Shown here: positions 9,348 to 17,028 of the stretch, in pieces
Layout: each line of letters starts with the position of its first letter
Position numbering within the stretch: position 1 is the stretch's first letter
Assembly: GCA_025351245.1 (NCBI GenBank)
Contig: JANXWH010000135.1
Coordinates: 1-32,812, forward strand
Direction: 5' to 3'
Source: Chloroflexota bacterium
Lineage (GTDB): Bacteria; Chloroflexota; Limnocylindria; Limnocylindrales; CSP1-4
DNA: 32,812 nucleotides
Made by a program: the position numbers and the translations under genes
The notes under the pieces: model-generated
Told to the model about the DNA's origin: nothing
Seen by the model: the letters and a program-made list of their open reading frames with translations, nothing else
Database searches by the model: none

Positions 9348-10631
9348 GTGTTCGACTCCCTCCTCAATGCGTTTCGGGCGCCGGACATCCGGCGCCGGAT
9401 CCTCTTCGTCCTGGGGGTCCTGATCATCTTCCGGGCGCTCGCCCACGTTCCCGTCCCCGGCGCGGACCCGACGAAGCTCGCCCAGTTCTTCAAGGACAAC
9501 GCGCTCTTCGGCCTGCTGGACCTGTTCTCGGGCGGCGGGCTGTCGCGGTTCTCCGTGGTAGGTCTGGGCGTCAACCCGTACATCAACGCGTCGATCATCA
9601 TGCAGCTGATGACCGGCGTCGTCCCCGCCCTCACCGCGCTCCAGCGCGAGGGTGAGTACGGGCGCAACAAGATCAACCAGTACACCCGCTACCTCTCCGT
9701 GCCGCTTGCGGTCCTCCAGAGCTACGGGTTCCTGGCCGTCCTCAACCAGGCGGGCGTGCTCAACACGCGCTTCGATCTCGCCTCGTTCGAGACGTTGACC
9801 CAGATCATCACCCTGACGGCCGGCTCGATTCTCCTCATGTGGCTCGGCGAGCTCATCACGGAGAAGGGGATCGGCAACGGGATCAGCTTCATCATCTTTG
9901 CGGGCATCGTGGGTCGCGCGCCCCAGGCCGTCCGGACCTTCCTCGATTCGCCCAACCTCGCGGCTTTCGCGATCTTCGCCGTCTTCGGCGTGGCGGCCAT
10001 CGCCGCGATCGTCTTCATCACCGAGGGCCAGCGGCGGATCCCGATCCAGTACGCGAGCCGCGTCCGGGGTCGGCGGATGTACCAGGGCGGCACCACGTTC
10101 CTGCCGCTCCGGGTCAACCAGGCGGGCGTCATCCCGATCATCTTCGCGGTGAGCATCCTGCTCTTCCCCAGCCAGATCGCCGGCTACTTTGCCCAGAGCC
10201 AGGTGCCGCTCATCAAGGACATCGCCACGTTCTTCGTCAACACGTTCGGACCGTCGAACCTGCTCGTCTACGGGTCGCTGTACTTCCTCCTGACCGTCGG
10301 CTTCACGTACTTCTACACCGCATTCACGTTCAAACCGGACGAGACGGCGGAGCAGCTCAGGAAGAACGGCGGCTTCATCCCGGGCATTCGTCCAGGGCGG
10401 CCGACCCAGGACTACCTGGCCCGCGTGGTCAACCGGATCACGGTCGCCGGGGCGCTCTTCCTGGGCCTCGTGGCGGTCTCGCCGTACCTGTTCCAGGCGT
10501 TCATCCCGGGCCTCGCCGGCCTCTCCCTTGGCGGCACCAGCATCCTCATCGCCGTCTCCGTCGTGGTCGAGACGATGAAGCAGCTGGATGCGCAGCTCAT
10601 GATGCGGAACTACGAGGGGTTCATCCGGTGA
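9348..10631 (+). CDS. secY: Preprotein translocase channel subunit SecY
   Basis: The 427-aa product is an integral membrane protein with about ten hydrophobic segments, the SecY fold. The family signature GLGVNPYINASIIMQLMTGV is near residues 74-93. The cytoplasmic loops VFITEGQRRIPIQYASRVRG and KPDETAEQLRKNGGFIPGIR are the expected ribosome/SecA contact loops, and the tail is YEGFIR. SecY forms the Sec export and insertion channel in the cytoplasmic membrane. The start is a GTG without a clear ribosome binding site, 12 nt after rplO, consistent with readthrough from the spc operon. Confidence 0.98.
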   Translation: MFDSLLNAFRAPDIRRRILFVLGVLIIFRALAHVPVPGADPTKLAQFFKDNALFGLLDLFSGGGLSRFSVVGLGVNPYINASIIMQLMTGVVPALTALQREGEYGRNKINQYTRYLSVPLAVLQSYGFLAVLNQAGVLNTRFDLASFETLTQIITLTAGSILLMWLGELITEKGIGNGISFIIFAGIVGRAPQAVRTFLDSPNLAAFAIFAVFGVAAIAAIVFITEGQRRIPIQYASRVRGRRMYQGGTTFLPLRVNQAGVIPIIFAVSILLFPSQIAGYFAQSQVPLIKDIATFFVNTFGPSNLLVYGSLYFLLTVGFTYFYTAFTFKPDETAEQLRKNGGFIPGIRPGRPTQDYLARVVNRITVAGALFLGLVAVSPYLFQAFIPGLAGLSLGGTSILIAVSVVVETMKQLDAQLMMRNYEGFIR

Positions 10632-10662
10632 GCGCGGGCCGGGCCGCGGCTGGCGTGCCGTG

Positions 10663-11334
10663 ATGAGGATGCTCGTCCTGCTCGGCGCCCCGGGCGCCGG
10701 GAAGGGGACCCAGGCCCACGTCCTCGCCCGCCACTTCGGGCTGCCCAGGGTGGCGACCGGCGATCTCTTTCGGGGCGCCGCCCGGGATGGCAGCCCGCTC
10801 GGGCTCGCGGCGCGTGGGTACATGGAGCGCGGCGAGCTCGTGCCCGACGAGATCACGGTTGAAATGCTGCTCGAGCGGCTGGATGCCCCGGACGCCGAGC
10901 GCGGGGCCATCCTCGACGGGTTCCCGCGCACCCGCGCCCAGGCGGAGGCCCTGGATCGGGCGCTCGCCGAGCGCGGGACGGTCGTCGACGCGGCGCTCCT
11001 CGTGGACGTCCCCACTGGAGAGCTGCTCCAGCGCCTGACCGGGCGCTGGCTCTGCGGCGCTGTCGGCCACACGTATCACGAGACCGCGTACCCGCCCCGC
11101 GTGCCGGGCATCTGCGACATCGACGGCTCGGCGCTGATCCAGCGCGACGATGACCGGCCGGAGATCGTCAAGGCCCGGCTCGAGAAGCAGCTCGGCGCCC
11201 TTGCGGATGTCGTCGAGCACTACCGTGCCGCCGGCGTCCTCCAGGCGGTGGACGGTCGCCGGCCGATCGCTTCGGTCACGAACGACCTCCTCGACGCGAT
11301 CGAGCCGATCCCGTACTGGCGCACCAGCCCGTGA
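10663..11334 (+). CDS. adk: Adenylate kinase with incomplete zinc lid
   Basis: The P-loop GAPGAGKGTQ is at the N-terminus, followed by ATGDLFR and the nucleotide-binding DGFPRTRAQAEAL. The enzyme interconverts 2 ADP with ATP and AMP. The 223-aa length indicates the long-lid form. The lid motif RWLCGAVGHTYH then ICDIDGSALIQRDDD has Cys131, Val134, Cys151 and Asp154 at the four zinc-ligand positions known from Gram-positive enzymes, so one expected Cys is Val. The start is ambiguous: GTG 10660, ATG 10663 and ATG 10669 are all in frame with no clear ribosome binding site. The middle one fits the family. The gene lies between secY and map as in many genomes. Confidence 0.96.
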   Translation: MRMLVLLGAPGAGKGTQAHVLARHFGLPRVATGDLFRGAARDGSPLGLAARGYMERGELVPDEITVEMLLERLDAPDAERGAILDGFPRTRAQAEALDRALAERGTVVDAALLVDVPTGELLQRLTGRWLCGAVGHTYHETAYPPRVPGICDIDGSALIQRDDDRPEIVKARLEKQLGALADVVEHYRAAGVLQAVDGRRPIASVTNDLLDAIEPIPYWRTSP

Positions 11335-12077
11335 TCACGCGCCGGTCCGCCGCGGAGATCGCCACCATGCGGAGGGCGGGACGCATCGTGGCCGAGGTGC
11401 TGGGCCTTATCGAGGAAGAGCTCCGACCCGGCGTGTCGACGTCCCACCTGGACCGGATCGCGGAGGAGCACATCCGGAGGGCCGGCGGGACGCCTTCGTT
11501 CAAGGGCTACTACGGCTACCCGTCGTCACTCTGCATCTCGATCGACCGCGAGGTGGTCCACGGGATTCCCGGCGACCGGACCATCGCGGACGGCCAGGTA
11601 GTCTCCATCGACGCGGGTGCGATCATCGACGGCTACCATGGCGACGCGGCACGGACGTTCATCGTCGGCGACGCGCCGCTCGAGGTTCGCGAGCTGGTCG
11701 CCACGACCCGGCGGGCGCTCGAGGCCGGGATCGCGGCCGCGATCCCCGGCAACCGGATCTGGGACATCTCCGCCGCGGTGGAGGACGTGGCCCTGCCACG
11801 GGGCTACGGCGTAGTCCGGCCCTACGTCGGGCACGGAATCGGCACCGCCATGCACGAGGATCCGCAGGTCCCGAACTACCGCACGAAAACGAAGGGGATC
11901 GAGCTCGCGCCGGGCATCTGCCTGGCAATCGAGCCGATGTTCACCCTTGGCAATGCCGACGTCGAGACGCTCGCCGACGGCTGGACGGTTGTCACCCGCG
12001 ACGGTTCCGTCGCGGCCCACTTCGAGGACTCGGTCGCCGTCACTGATGACGGCCCGGAGGTCCTCACCAGGCTATAG
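11331..12077 (+). CDS. map: Methionine aminopeptidase, type I
   Basis: The 248-aa product removes the initiator Met from nascent proteins. All five metal ligands of the pita-bread fold can be placed: D94 (SIDAGA), D105 (GDAARTF), H168 (YVGHGIG), E201 (AIEPMF) and E232 (HFEDSV). The substrate His77 is in HGIPGDR. It is the short type Ia form, with no N-terminal zinc extension. The GTG start overlaps the adk stop by 4 nt. The adk-map pair at the end of spc is a conserved arrangement. A 107-nt gap follows. Confidence 0.98.
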   Translation: MITRRSAAEIATMRRAGRIVAEVLGLIEEELRPGVSTSHLDRIAEEHIRRAGGTPSFKGYYGYPSSLCISIDREVVHGIPGDRTIADGQVVSIDAGAIIDGYHGDAARTFIVGDAPLEVRELVATTRRALEAGIAAAIPGNRIWDISAAVEDVALPRGYGVVRPYVGHGIGTAMHEDPQVPNYRTKTKGIELAPGICLAIEPMFTLGNADVETLADGWTVVTRDGSVAAHFEDSVAVTDDGPEVLTRL

Positions 12078-12094
12078 GCGGCCGGCGCCGGCGC

Positions 12095-12123
12095 TTGCCG
12101 GAATCGGCCGAAGTTGGTACGCT
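12095..12123 (+). promoter_or_regulatory. Candidate sigma70-type promoter for the infA-alpha operon
   Basis: In the 107-nt map-infA gap, TTGCCG (12095-12100, 4/6 match to TTGACA) is followed after exactly 17 nt by TACGCT (12118-12123). The -10 is preceded by TG plus one base (TGGTACGCT), an extended -10. A start about 7 nt downstream would give a leader of roughly 55 nt before infA. This is pattern recognition in GC-rich DNA, unsupported by mapping, but both elements and the spacing agree and the gap is one of the longest in the first half of the window. Confidence 0.5.
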
Positions 12124-12184
12124 ATGCGTTCGTGTGTCGGCTTCGGTCGGCGCGCCACCGTGAGCAGGAACACCAGGGAGCACG

Positions 12185-12403
12185 TTGGGCAAGAAGGACG
12201 CGATCGAAGTCGAGGGAACTGTCCTCGAGCCGCTGCCGAACACGATGTTCGCGGTCGAGCTGGAGAACGGCCACCGCGTTCTTGCCCATATCAGCGGGAA
12301 GCTCCGGATGAACTTCATCCGGATCCTGCCGGGCGACCGGGTTCGCGTCGAGTTGTCCCCGTACGACCTCACCCGGGGTCGGATCACGTACCGGCTGAAG
12401 TAG
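12185..12403 (+). CDS. infA: Translation initiation factor IF-1
   Basis: The 72-aa OB-fold protein matches the family length exactly. Motifs include [40 protein letters not shown] and [20 protein letters not shown]. The start is a rare TTG at 12185. No in-frame ATG or GTG gives the family N-terminus, and [10 protein letters not shown] is where IF-1 normally begins. IF-1 occupies the A site during initiation. The CAGGGAG stretch upstream is a reasonable ribosome binding site. It opens the alpha operon as in many bacteria. Confidence 0.96.
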   Translation: MGKKDAIEVEGTVLEPLPNTMFAVELENGHRVLAHISGKLRMNFIRILPGDRVRVELSPYDLTRGRITYRLK

Positions 12404-12429
12404 CCGGCACCCAGAGCGAAGGAAGTCTG

Positions 12430-12543
12430 TTGAAAGTCCGAGCCTCGGTGAAGGCCCGTTGCGACAACTGCAAGGTGATCCGCCGCCACGGGACCGTGAT
12501 GGTCATTTGCGCCAATCCAAAGCACAAGCAGCGGCAGGGCTGA
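12430..12543 (+). CDS. rpmJ: 50S ribosomal protein bL36
   Basis: This 37-aa gene is below the ORF-track size and is found inside a longer frame. It reads [20 protein letters not shown] followed by [17 protein letters not shown]. The zinc-ribbon ligands C11, C14, C27 and H32 are all present, giving the zinc-binding form of bL36. The start is TTG at 12430, preceded by a GAAGGA element. Its place between infA and rpsM is the standard location. bL36 is a small 50S protein near the L7/L12 stalk base. Confidence 0.96.
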   Translation: MKVRASVKARCDNCKVIRRHGTVMVICANPKHKQRQG

Positions 12544-12547
12544 TCGA

Positions 12548-12919
12548 ATGGCACGGATCGCCGGCATCGACATCCCGCGCGAGAAGCGCGTGGAAGTCGC
12601 CCTGACCTATATTTTCGGGATCGGGCTGCCCACCAGCCAGAAGATCCTCCAGCAAACGAACGTCAACCCCGACACCCGGGTCCGGGACCTCACCGAGGAC
12701 CAGGTCACCCGGTTGCGCGAGCTGATCGATCGGCGGTTCAAGGTCGAGGGCGACCTCCGCCGCGAGGTGGCGCTGAATATCAAGCGCCTCATCGAGATCG
12801 GCTCCTACCGTGGGCTCCGCCACCGGCGGAACCTCCCGGTTCGGGGCCAGCGAACGAAGACCAATGCTCGCCAGCGTCGCGGACCGAAGAAGACGGTCGG
12901 CGCTCGGCGCAAGAAGTAA
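12548..12919 (+). CDS. rpsM: 30S ribosomal protein uS13
   Basis: The 123-aa product begins [20 protein letters not shown], followed by [14 protein letters not shown]. It ends in the basic tail [20 protein letters not shown] then [15 protein letters not shown]. The helix-two-turn-helix core and the tail that contacts P-site tRNA are intact. It lies 4 nt after rpmJ and 18 nt before rpsK in alpha-operon order. Confidence 0.98.
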   Translation: MARIAGIDIPREKRVEVALTYIFGIGLPTSQKILQQTNVNPDTRVRDLTEDQVTRLRELIDRRFKVEGDLRREVALNIKRLIEIGSYRGLRHRRNLPVRGQRTKTNARQRRGPKKTVGARRKK

Positions 12920-12937
12920 GAGGGACGAGCCGGACGT

Positions 12938-13333
12938 ATGGCCGATCGCAAGCGCGCACCCAAGCAGCGCCGGCGGGAGCGTAAGAACGTGCCCGTCGGG
13001 CACGTGCATATCCAGGCGACCTTCAACAACACGATCGTCACGATCACGGACCTCAGCGGGGCCGTGATCAGTTGGGGATCGGCCGGGGTCGTCGGGTTCA
13101 AGGGCTCCCGGAAGAGCACGCCGTACGCCGCCGCGCTGTCCGCCGACTCCGCCGCCAAGAAGGCAATGGAGCACGGGATGCGCCAGGTGGAGGTCTACGT
13201 GAAGGGTCCCGGCGCGGGCCGGGAGCAGGCAATCCGCTCGCTCCAGACCGCCGGGCTCGAGGTGACCGCGATCACCGACGTGACGCCCATCCCGCACAAC
13301 GGCTGCCGCCCGCCCAAGCGGCGCCGCGTGTAG
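12938..13333 (+). CDS. rpsK: 30S ribosomal protein uS11
   Basis: The 131-aa product carries [40 protein letters not shown] and the C-terminal [19 protein letters not shown], all diagnostic of uS11. uS11 forms the platform where the mRNA exits and interacts with the Shine-Dalgarno helix. An AGAGGGACGAG element precedes the ATG. The sequence is normal for the family. Confidence 0.98.
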   Translation: MADRKRAPKQRRRERKNVPVGHVHIQATFNNTIVTITDLSGAVISWGSAGVVGFKGSRKSTPYAAALSADSAAKKAMEHGMRQVEVYVKGPGAGREQAIRSLQTAGLEVTAITDVTPIPHNGCRPPKRRRV

Positions 13334-13347
13334 CCGGGAGAAGCATC

Positions 13348-13974
13348 ATGGCTCGATACACTGGTCCGGTCTGCCGGCTCTGCCGCCGCGAGGGCGCAAA
13401 GCTCTTTCTGAAGGGCTCGCGCTGCTACACCAAGAAGTGCTCGTTCGAACGGCGCCCGACGCCGCCCGGCCAGCACGGCGTCCGCCGCCGCAAGGTCGGC
13501 GACTACGGCCTCCAGCTTCGCGAGAAGCAGAAGGTCCGCCGCATCTACCGCGTCCTGGAGCGCCAGTTCCACAACTACTTCGAGCAGGCCGAGTCCCGCC
13601 CCGGCGTGACGGGCGAGAACCTCCTCCGGATCCTCGAGCTCCGGCTCGACAACGTCGTCTTCCGGCTTGGCATCGCGGCCTCGCGAGACCACGCGCGGCA
13701 GCTCGTGACCCACGGACACTTCGCCGTCAACGGCCGCCCGACCAACGTCCCGTCGTTCCACTGCAAGCCCGGCGATCGGGTCGAGGTCCGTGCCTCGCGG
13801 CGTGAGCGAGAGCCGTTCAAGGCGGTCAGCGAGGCCCTTCGCTCGGGGCAGGTTCCCGAGTGGCTGACTCTCGACCCGGCCAACTTCACGGGCACGATCG
13901 TCGCTGCCCCGCGCCGCGACCAGATGCCGCTCGAGCTCAACGAGCAGCTCGTGGTCGAGTACTACTCGAGGTAG
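13348..13974 (+). CDS. rpsD: 30S ribosomal protein uS4, zinc-binding form
   Basis: The ORF track merges this gene with a noise extension from 13072. The real start is the ATG at 13348, giving 208 aa that begin MARYTGPVCRLCRREGAKLF. Four cysteines, C9, C12, C26 and C31, form the zinc site known from thermophile and Gram-positive uS4. The S4 RNA-binding domain follows (RLDNVVFRLGIAASRDHARQ, then LVTHGHFAVNGRPTNVPS). uS4 starts 30S assembly and controls the alpha operon in E. coli. No equivalent leader structure could be recognised here. Confidence 0.97.
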   Translation: MARYTGPVCRLCRREGAKLFLKGSRCYTKKCSFERRPTPPGQHGVRRRKVGDYGLQLREKQKVRRIYRVLERQFHNYFEQAESRPGVTGENLLRILELRLDNVVFRLGIAASRDHARQLVTHGHFAVNGRPTNVPSFHCKPGDRVEVRASRREREPFKAVSEALRSGQVPEWLTLDPANFTGTIVAAPRRDQMPLELNEQLVVEYYSR

Positions 13975-13984
13975 CCCCGCCCCC

Positions 13985-14986
13985 ATGATCGAACTCGATG
14001 CCACGACCCAGATCGAGCCCGTCGCCGAGCAGGGCTCGTACGCGAAGTACGAGGCCAGCCCGCTCCCCGCTGGCTACGGGGTAACCCTTGGGAACGCGCT
14101 CCGCCGCGTCCTGCTCTCCTCACTGGAGGGGGCGGCCGTCACCTCGATCCAGATCCGCGACGTCTTCCACGAGTTCACCACGATCCCGGGCGTCAAGGAG
14201 GACGTGACCCAGATCGTCCTGAATGTCAAGAAGCTTCGCCTGCGCAGCTTCGCCGCCCACCCGGTCCAGCTCAAGCTGGTCAAGTCCGGGGCCGGCCGCG
14301 TCACCGCGGCAGACATCGTCGAATCGGCCGACGTCGAGGTGATCAACCCCGACCTCGCGCTCATGACGCTCGACAGCGATGACGTGACGATCGAGATCGA
14401 CCTCACCGTCGAGCGCGGCGTCGGCTACCTCGCGGCGGAGCGCCCTGAAGGCCTGCCGATCGGCGTCATCCCCGTCGACGCGATCTTCACGCCCGTCCGG
14501 AAGGTCAACTTCACGGTCGAGAACACCCGCGTCGGCCAGATGACCAACTACGACAAGCTCACGCTGGAGATCGAGACCGACGGGACCATCAGCCCGGAGG
14601 ACGCTCTCGCCAAGTCGGCCGACATCCTCGTCCGGCAGTTCGCCCTGTTCGCCAACGTCGGCACGGCGGCGATCGCCGCGAGCCCCGCGGGTGGCGTGCC
14701 GCAGATCCCCGCGAACATGCTCGAGATGCCGATCGAGGAGCTCGACCTCCCGATGCGGGCCTACAACTCGCTGAAGCGCAACAACATCGTCAAGGTGGGC
14801 CAGCTCCTGCAGCTGACCGACGACGACCTGCTGCGGATGCGTAACTTCGGCAAGAAGTCGCTCGACGAGATGAAGGAGCGACTCCGGATGCGGGGCTTCC
14901 TCGTCCCCGAGACGGATCCGTCCGAGCTTGGCGGAGTGGACGACGACGGCGACGAGCCGTTCGCCGACGAGTCCGAGGAGGTCTGA
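13985..14986 (+). CDS. rpoA: DNA-directed RNA polymerase alpha subunit
   Basis: The 333-aa product contains the N-terminal dimerisation domain (PLPAGYGVTLGNALRRVLLS, EVINPDLALMTL) and the C-terminal helix-hairpin-helix domain (IEELDLPMRAYNSLKRNNIV then KVGQLLQLTDDDLLRMRNFG). An acidic tail follows (DDDGDEPFADESEEV). Alpha dimerises to nucleate polymerase assembly, and its C-terminal domain binds UP elements and activators. It lies between rpsD and rplQ, the universal bacterial position. No domain is missing. Confidence 0.98.
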   Translation: MIELDATTQIEPVAEQGSYAKYEASPLPAGYGVTLGNALRRVLLSSLEGAAVTSIQIRDVFHEFTTIPGVKEDVTQIVLNVKKLRLRSFAAHPVQLKLVKSGAGRVTAADIVESADVEVINPDLALMTLDSDDVTIEIDLTVERGVGYLAAERPEGLPIGVIPVDAIFTPVRKVNFTVENTRVGQMTNYDKLTLEIETDGTISPEDALAKSADILVRQFALFANVGTAAIAASPAGGVPQIPANMLEMPIEELDLPMRAYNSLKRNNIVKVGQLLQLTDDDLLRMRNFGKKSLDEMKERLRMRGFLVPETDPSELGGVDDDGDEPFADESEEV

Positions 14987-14989
14987 GCG

Positions 14990-15343
14990 ATGCGCCACCA
15001 GATCGGCGGTCGGAAGCTCGGTCGCCTGCAGGGCCCGCGGCTCGCGCTCTACCGGAACCTGATCGTGTCGGTCCTCCGTTACGAGAAGGTGAAGACCACC
15101 GAAGCGAAGGCCAAGGAGATCCGCCCCCAGGTGGAGCGGATGATCACGCTCGCCAAGCGGGGTGACCTCGCCGCCCGACGAACCGTGGTGGCCGAGCTCC
15201 CCGACGAGCCCCTCGTCATCAAGAAGCTCTTCGATGAGATTGCCCCGAAATACGCCGAGCGGACATCCGGGTACACCCGGATCACCCATCTCGGCAACCG
15301 GAACGGTGACAGGGCCCCGATCGTCCAGATCGAGCTCCTCTGA
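14990..15343 (+). CDS. rplQ: 50S ribosomal protein bL17
   Basis: The 117-aa product begins MRHQIGGRKLGRLQGPRLAL, followed by YRNLIVSVLRYEKVKTTEAK and IRPQVERMITLAKRGDLAAR, the classical bL17 sequence. The end YTRITHLGNRNGDRAPIVQI is also typical. bL17 sits near the exit tunnel. It begins 3 nt after rpoA and closes the alpha operon proper. A 31-nt gap separates it from truA. Confidence 0.98.
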   Translation: MRHQIGGRKLGRLQGPRLALYRNLIVSVLRYEKVKTTEAKAKEIRPQVERMITLAKRGDLAARRTVVAELPDEPLVIKKLFDEIAPKYAERTSGYTRITHLGNRNGDRAPIVQIELL

Positions 15344-15374
15344 CCCACTTCAAGGTGCCCGAGAGGGCGCCCTC

Positions 15375-16130
15375 GTGCGGATGCGCGCACGGGTCGAATA
15401 TGACGGCACGGACTTCGCCGGGTTCCAGCTCCAGCTGCGGGCCCGGACGGTCCAGGGAGAACTCGAAGCCGCGCTCGGCACCCTCTCCGGCGGTCGCCGG
15501 GTCCGGGTCGACGCGGCGGGACGCACCGACGCTGGGGTGCACGCAACGGGCCAGGTGATCGCATTCAGCTGGACCGGGCGGCTCACGGTGACGGAGCTCG
15601 GCAGGGCGCTCGACGCGCTGCTGCCGGCGGATGTCGCGGTTCGCGACCTCCGCCGGGCCCCGATCGGGTTTCGCCCTCGCTACGCGGCGCGGTACCGGGA
15701 CTACCGCTACACCGTCTGGAACGGGCCGCGGAGCCCGCTCCGCGAGCGTTTCGCGCTCGGGGTGCGGGTCCCGCTCGACACCGCCGCGATGGCGCGGGCC
15801 GGGTCGGTCCTCGTGGGCCGGCACGACTTCTCGGCATTCGGGGCGGTGGACCGCCAGCCGGTCCGGACCCTTCATGGGGTCCGGGTGCGGCGGGAAGGCC
15901 GCCTCGTGACGGTAGATGTTCGCGGGGACGCATTCCTGCGGCACATGGTGCGGCGGGTCGTCGCGGCTCTCCTGCTGGTGGGCCGCGGGGAGGTCGAGGT
16001 ATCGGCGGTGGCCGAGGCGCTCGCGTCGCGGCGGCCGGCCTTCCACGGGGCAGTCGCCCCGGCGAAGGGGCTGTGCCTGCGGCGGGTTGTCATGGGACGG
16101 GTCGCCAGGGAGATGAACGGAGACACATGA
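15375..16130 (+). CDS. truA: tRNA pseudouridine(38-40) synthase TruA
   Basis: The ORF track extends to 15162, but that part overlaps rplQ and is noise. A GAGAGGG element about 7 nt upstream favours the GTG at 15375. ATG 15381 is the alternative, only two codons later. The 251-aa product shows VEYDGTDFAGFQLQ, the catalytic loop AAGRTDAGVHATGQVIAF with the active Asp, FRPRYAARYRDYRYTVWNG and the C-terminal GDAFLRHMVRRVV. TruA modifies the anticodon stem of several tRNAs. The stop overlaps rplM by 4 nt, tying it to ribosome genes. Confidence 0.96.
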   Translation: MRMRARVEYDGTDFAGFQLQLRARTVQGELEAALGTLSGGRRVRVDAAGRTDAGVHATGQVIAFSWTGRLTVTELGRALDALLPADVAVRDLRRAPIGFRPRYAARYRDYRYTVWNGPRSPLRERFALGVRVPLDTAAMARAGSVLVGRHDFSAFGAVDRQPVRTLHGVRVRREGRLVTVDVRGDAFLRHMVRRVVAALLLVGRGEVEVSAVAEALASRRPAFHGAVAPAKGLCLRRVVMGRVAREMNGDT

Positions 16131-16558
16131 TCGCGAAGACGTACACGCTCCGGGAGGCGGAGATCGAGCGACGCTGGTACGTCGTCGACGCGACGGACGA
16201 GACGCTCGGCCGGCTCGCGTCGCGGATCGCCCGCGTCCTCGTGGGCAAGCACAAGGTGACCTACAGCCCCAACCTGGACGGCGGTGATCACGTGATCGTG
16301 CTCAACGCCGGCAGGGTCGCCGTCAGCCGCGACAAGCTGGATGCGAAGGTCTACGCCCGGCACAGCGGCTACCCGAAAGGGTACAAAGAGGAGACGCTCG
16401 GGCACCTGCTGGGACGTCGTCCCGAGGAGGCCGTCCGTCGCGCGGTGAAGGGAATGGTTCCCCACACGCGGCTGGGTGCGCAGCAGCTCCGCAAGCTCAA
16501 GATCTACGCTGGCGCGGATCACCCCCACCAGGCGCAGCGGCCGGAACCGCTGGCCTGA
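16127..16558 (+). CDS. rplM: 50S ribosomal protein uL13
   Basis: The true start is the ATG at 16127, overlapping the truA stop. The longer ORF-track frame from 16073 is inside truA. The 143-aa product shows [40 protein letters not shown] and [20 protein letters not shown]. These are family hallmarks with the usual length. uL13 is an early 50S assembly protein. It is paired with rpsI as in nearly all bacteria. Confidence 0.98.
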   Translation: MIAKTYTLREAEIERRWYVVDATDETLGRLASRIARVLVGKHKVTYSPNLDGGDHVIVLNAGRVAVSRDKLDAKVYARHSGYPKGYKEETLGHLLGRRPEEAVRRAVKGMVPHTRLGAQQLRKLKIYAGADHPHQAQRPEPLA

Positions 16559-16574
16559 CGAGGAGCATGCCCAC

Positions 16575-16973
16575 ATGACCATCCCGTCCTTCTTTCACGG
16601 GACCGGGCGCCGGAAGACCGCCGTCGCACGTGTCCGCCTCATCCCCGGCGAGGGCGAGATCGTCGTCAATGGCCGGTCGCTGGAGCAGCACTTCGGCAAC
16701 GCCGTCCCGGAGGGCGAGCTGCGCCTGCCGTTCCGCGTGACCGGCACCGAGGGTCGCTTCAACGCCCTGATCAAGGTGGAGGGCGGCGGCGTGACTGGCC
16801 AGGCCGGCGCGATCCGCCACGGGATCGCCCGCGCCCTCCTGATGGTGGACCCGGACAGCAACCGCGTGCCGCTTCGGCAGGCCGGCCTCCTGACGCGCGA
16901 CCCACGGATGAAGGAGCGCAAGAAGTACGGCCTGAAGCGGGCCCGCAAGGCGCCGCAGTACACGAAGCGCTGA
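16575..16973 (+). CDS. rpsI: 30S ribosomal protein uS9
   Basis: The ATG at 16575 is preceded by GAGGAG about 9 nt upstream. The longer ORF-track frame from 16476 overlaps rplM. The 132-aa product shows [40 protein letters not shown] and the tail [17 protein letters not shown], whose last Arg contacts P-site tRNA. It is the last ribosomal gene of the cluster, and a strong hairpin begins 6 nt after the stop. Confidence 0.98.
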   Translation: MTIPSFFHGTGRRKTAVARVRLIPGEGEIVVNGRSLEQHFGNAVPEGELRLPFRVTGTEGRFNALIKVEGGGVTGQAGAIRHGIARALLMVDPDSNRVPLRQAGLLTRDPRMKERKKYGLKRARKAPQYTKR

Positions 16974-16978
16974 GTAGA

Positions 16979-17000
16979 CGGGCGCCCGCCCGGGCGCCCG
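16979..17000 (+). terminator. Candidate terminator hairpin after rpsI
   Basis: CGGGCGCCC (16979-16987), a GCCC loop and GGGCGCCCG (16992-17000) form a perfect 9-bp all-GC stem. It starts 6 nt after the rpsI stop, between the end of the ribosomal genes and the TPR gene. No U-tract follows (CACTGTCTCC), so it is not a canonical intrinsic terminator. It could be a U-tract-less terminator or an mRNA 3'-end barrier. The position makes a transcription boundary plausible. Confidence 0.5.
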
Positions 17001-17028
17001 CACTGTCTCCAGCAGCTCCGCGCGAGCG

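Noticed and set aside
8028-11072. 1014-aa frame on the - strand over rpsE-adk
   Set aside because: It lies opposite a run of certain ribosomal genes, secY and adk. Its product is Asp/Arg/Gly-rich without a recognisable motif, the pattern expected of antisense frames in GC-rich genes.
13072-13347. N-terminal extension of rpsD in the ORF track
   Set aside because: It overlaps rpsK in another frame. uS4 starts at MARYTGPVCRLC.
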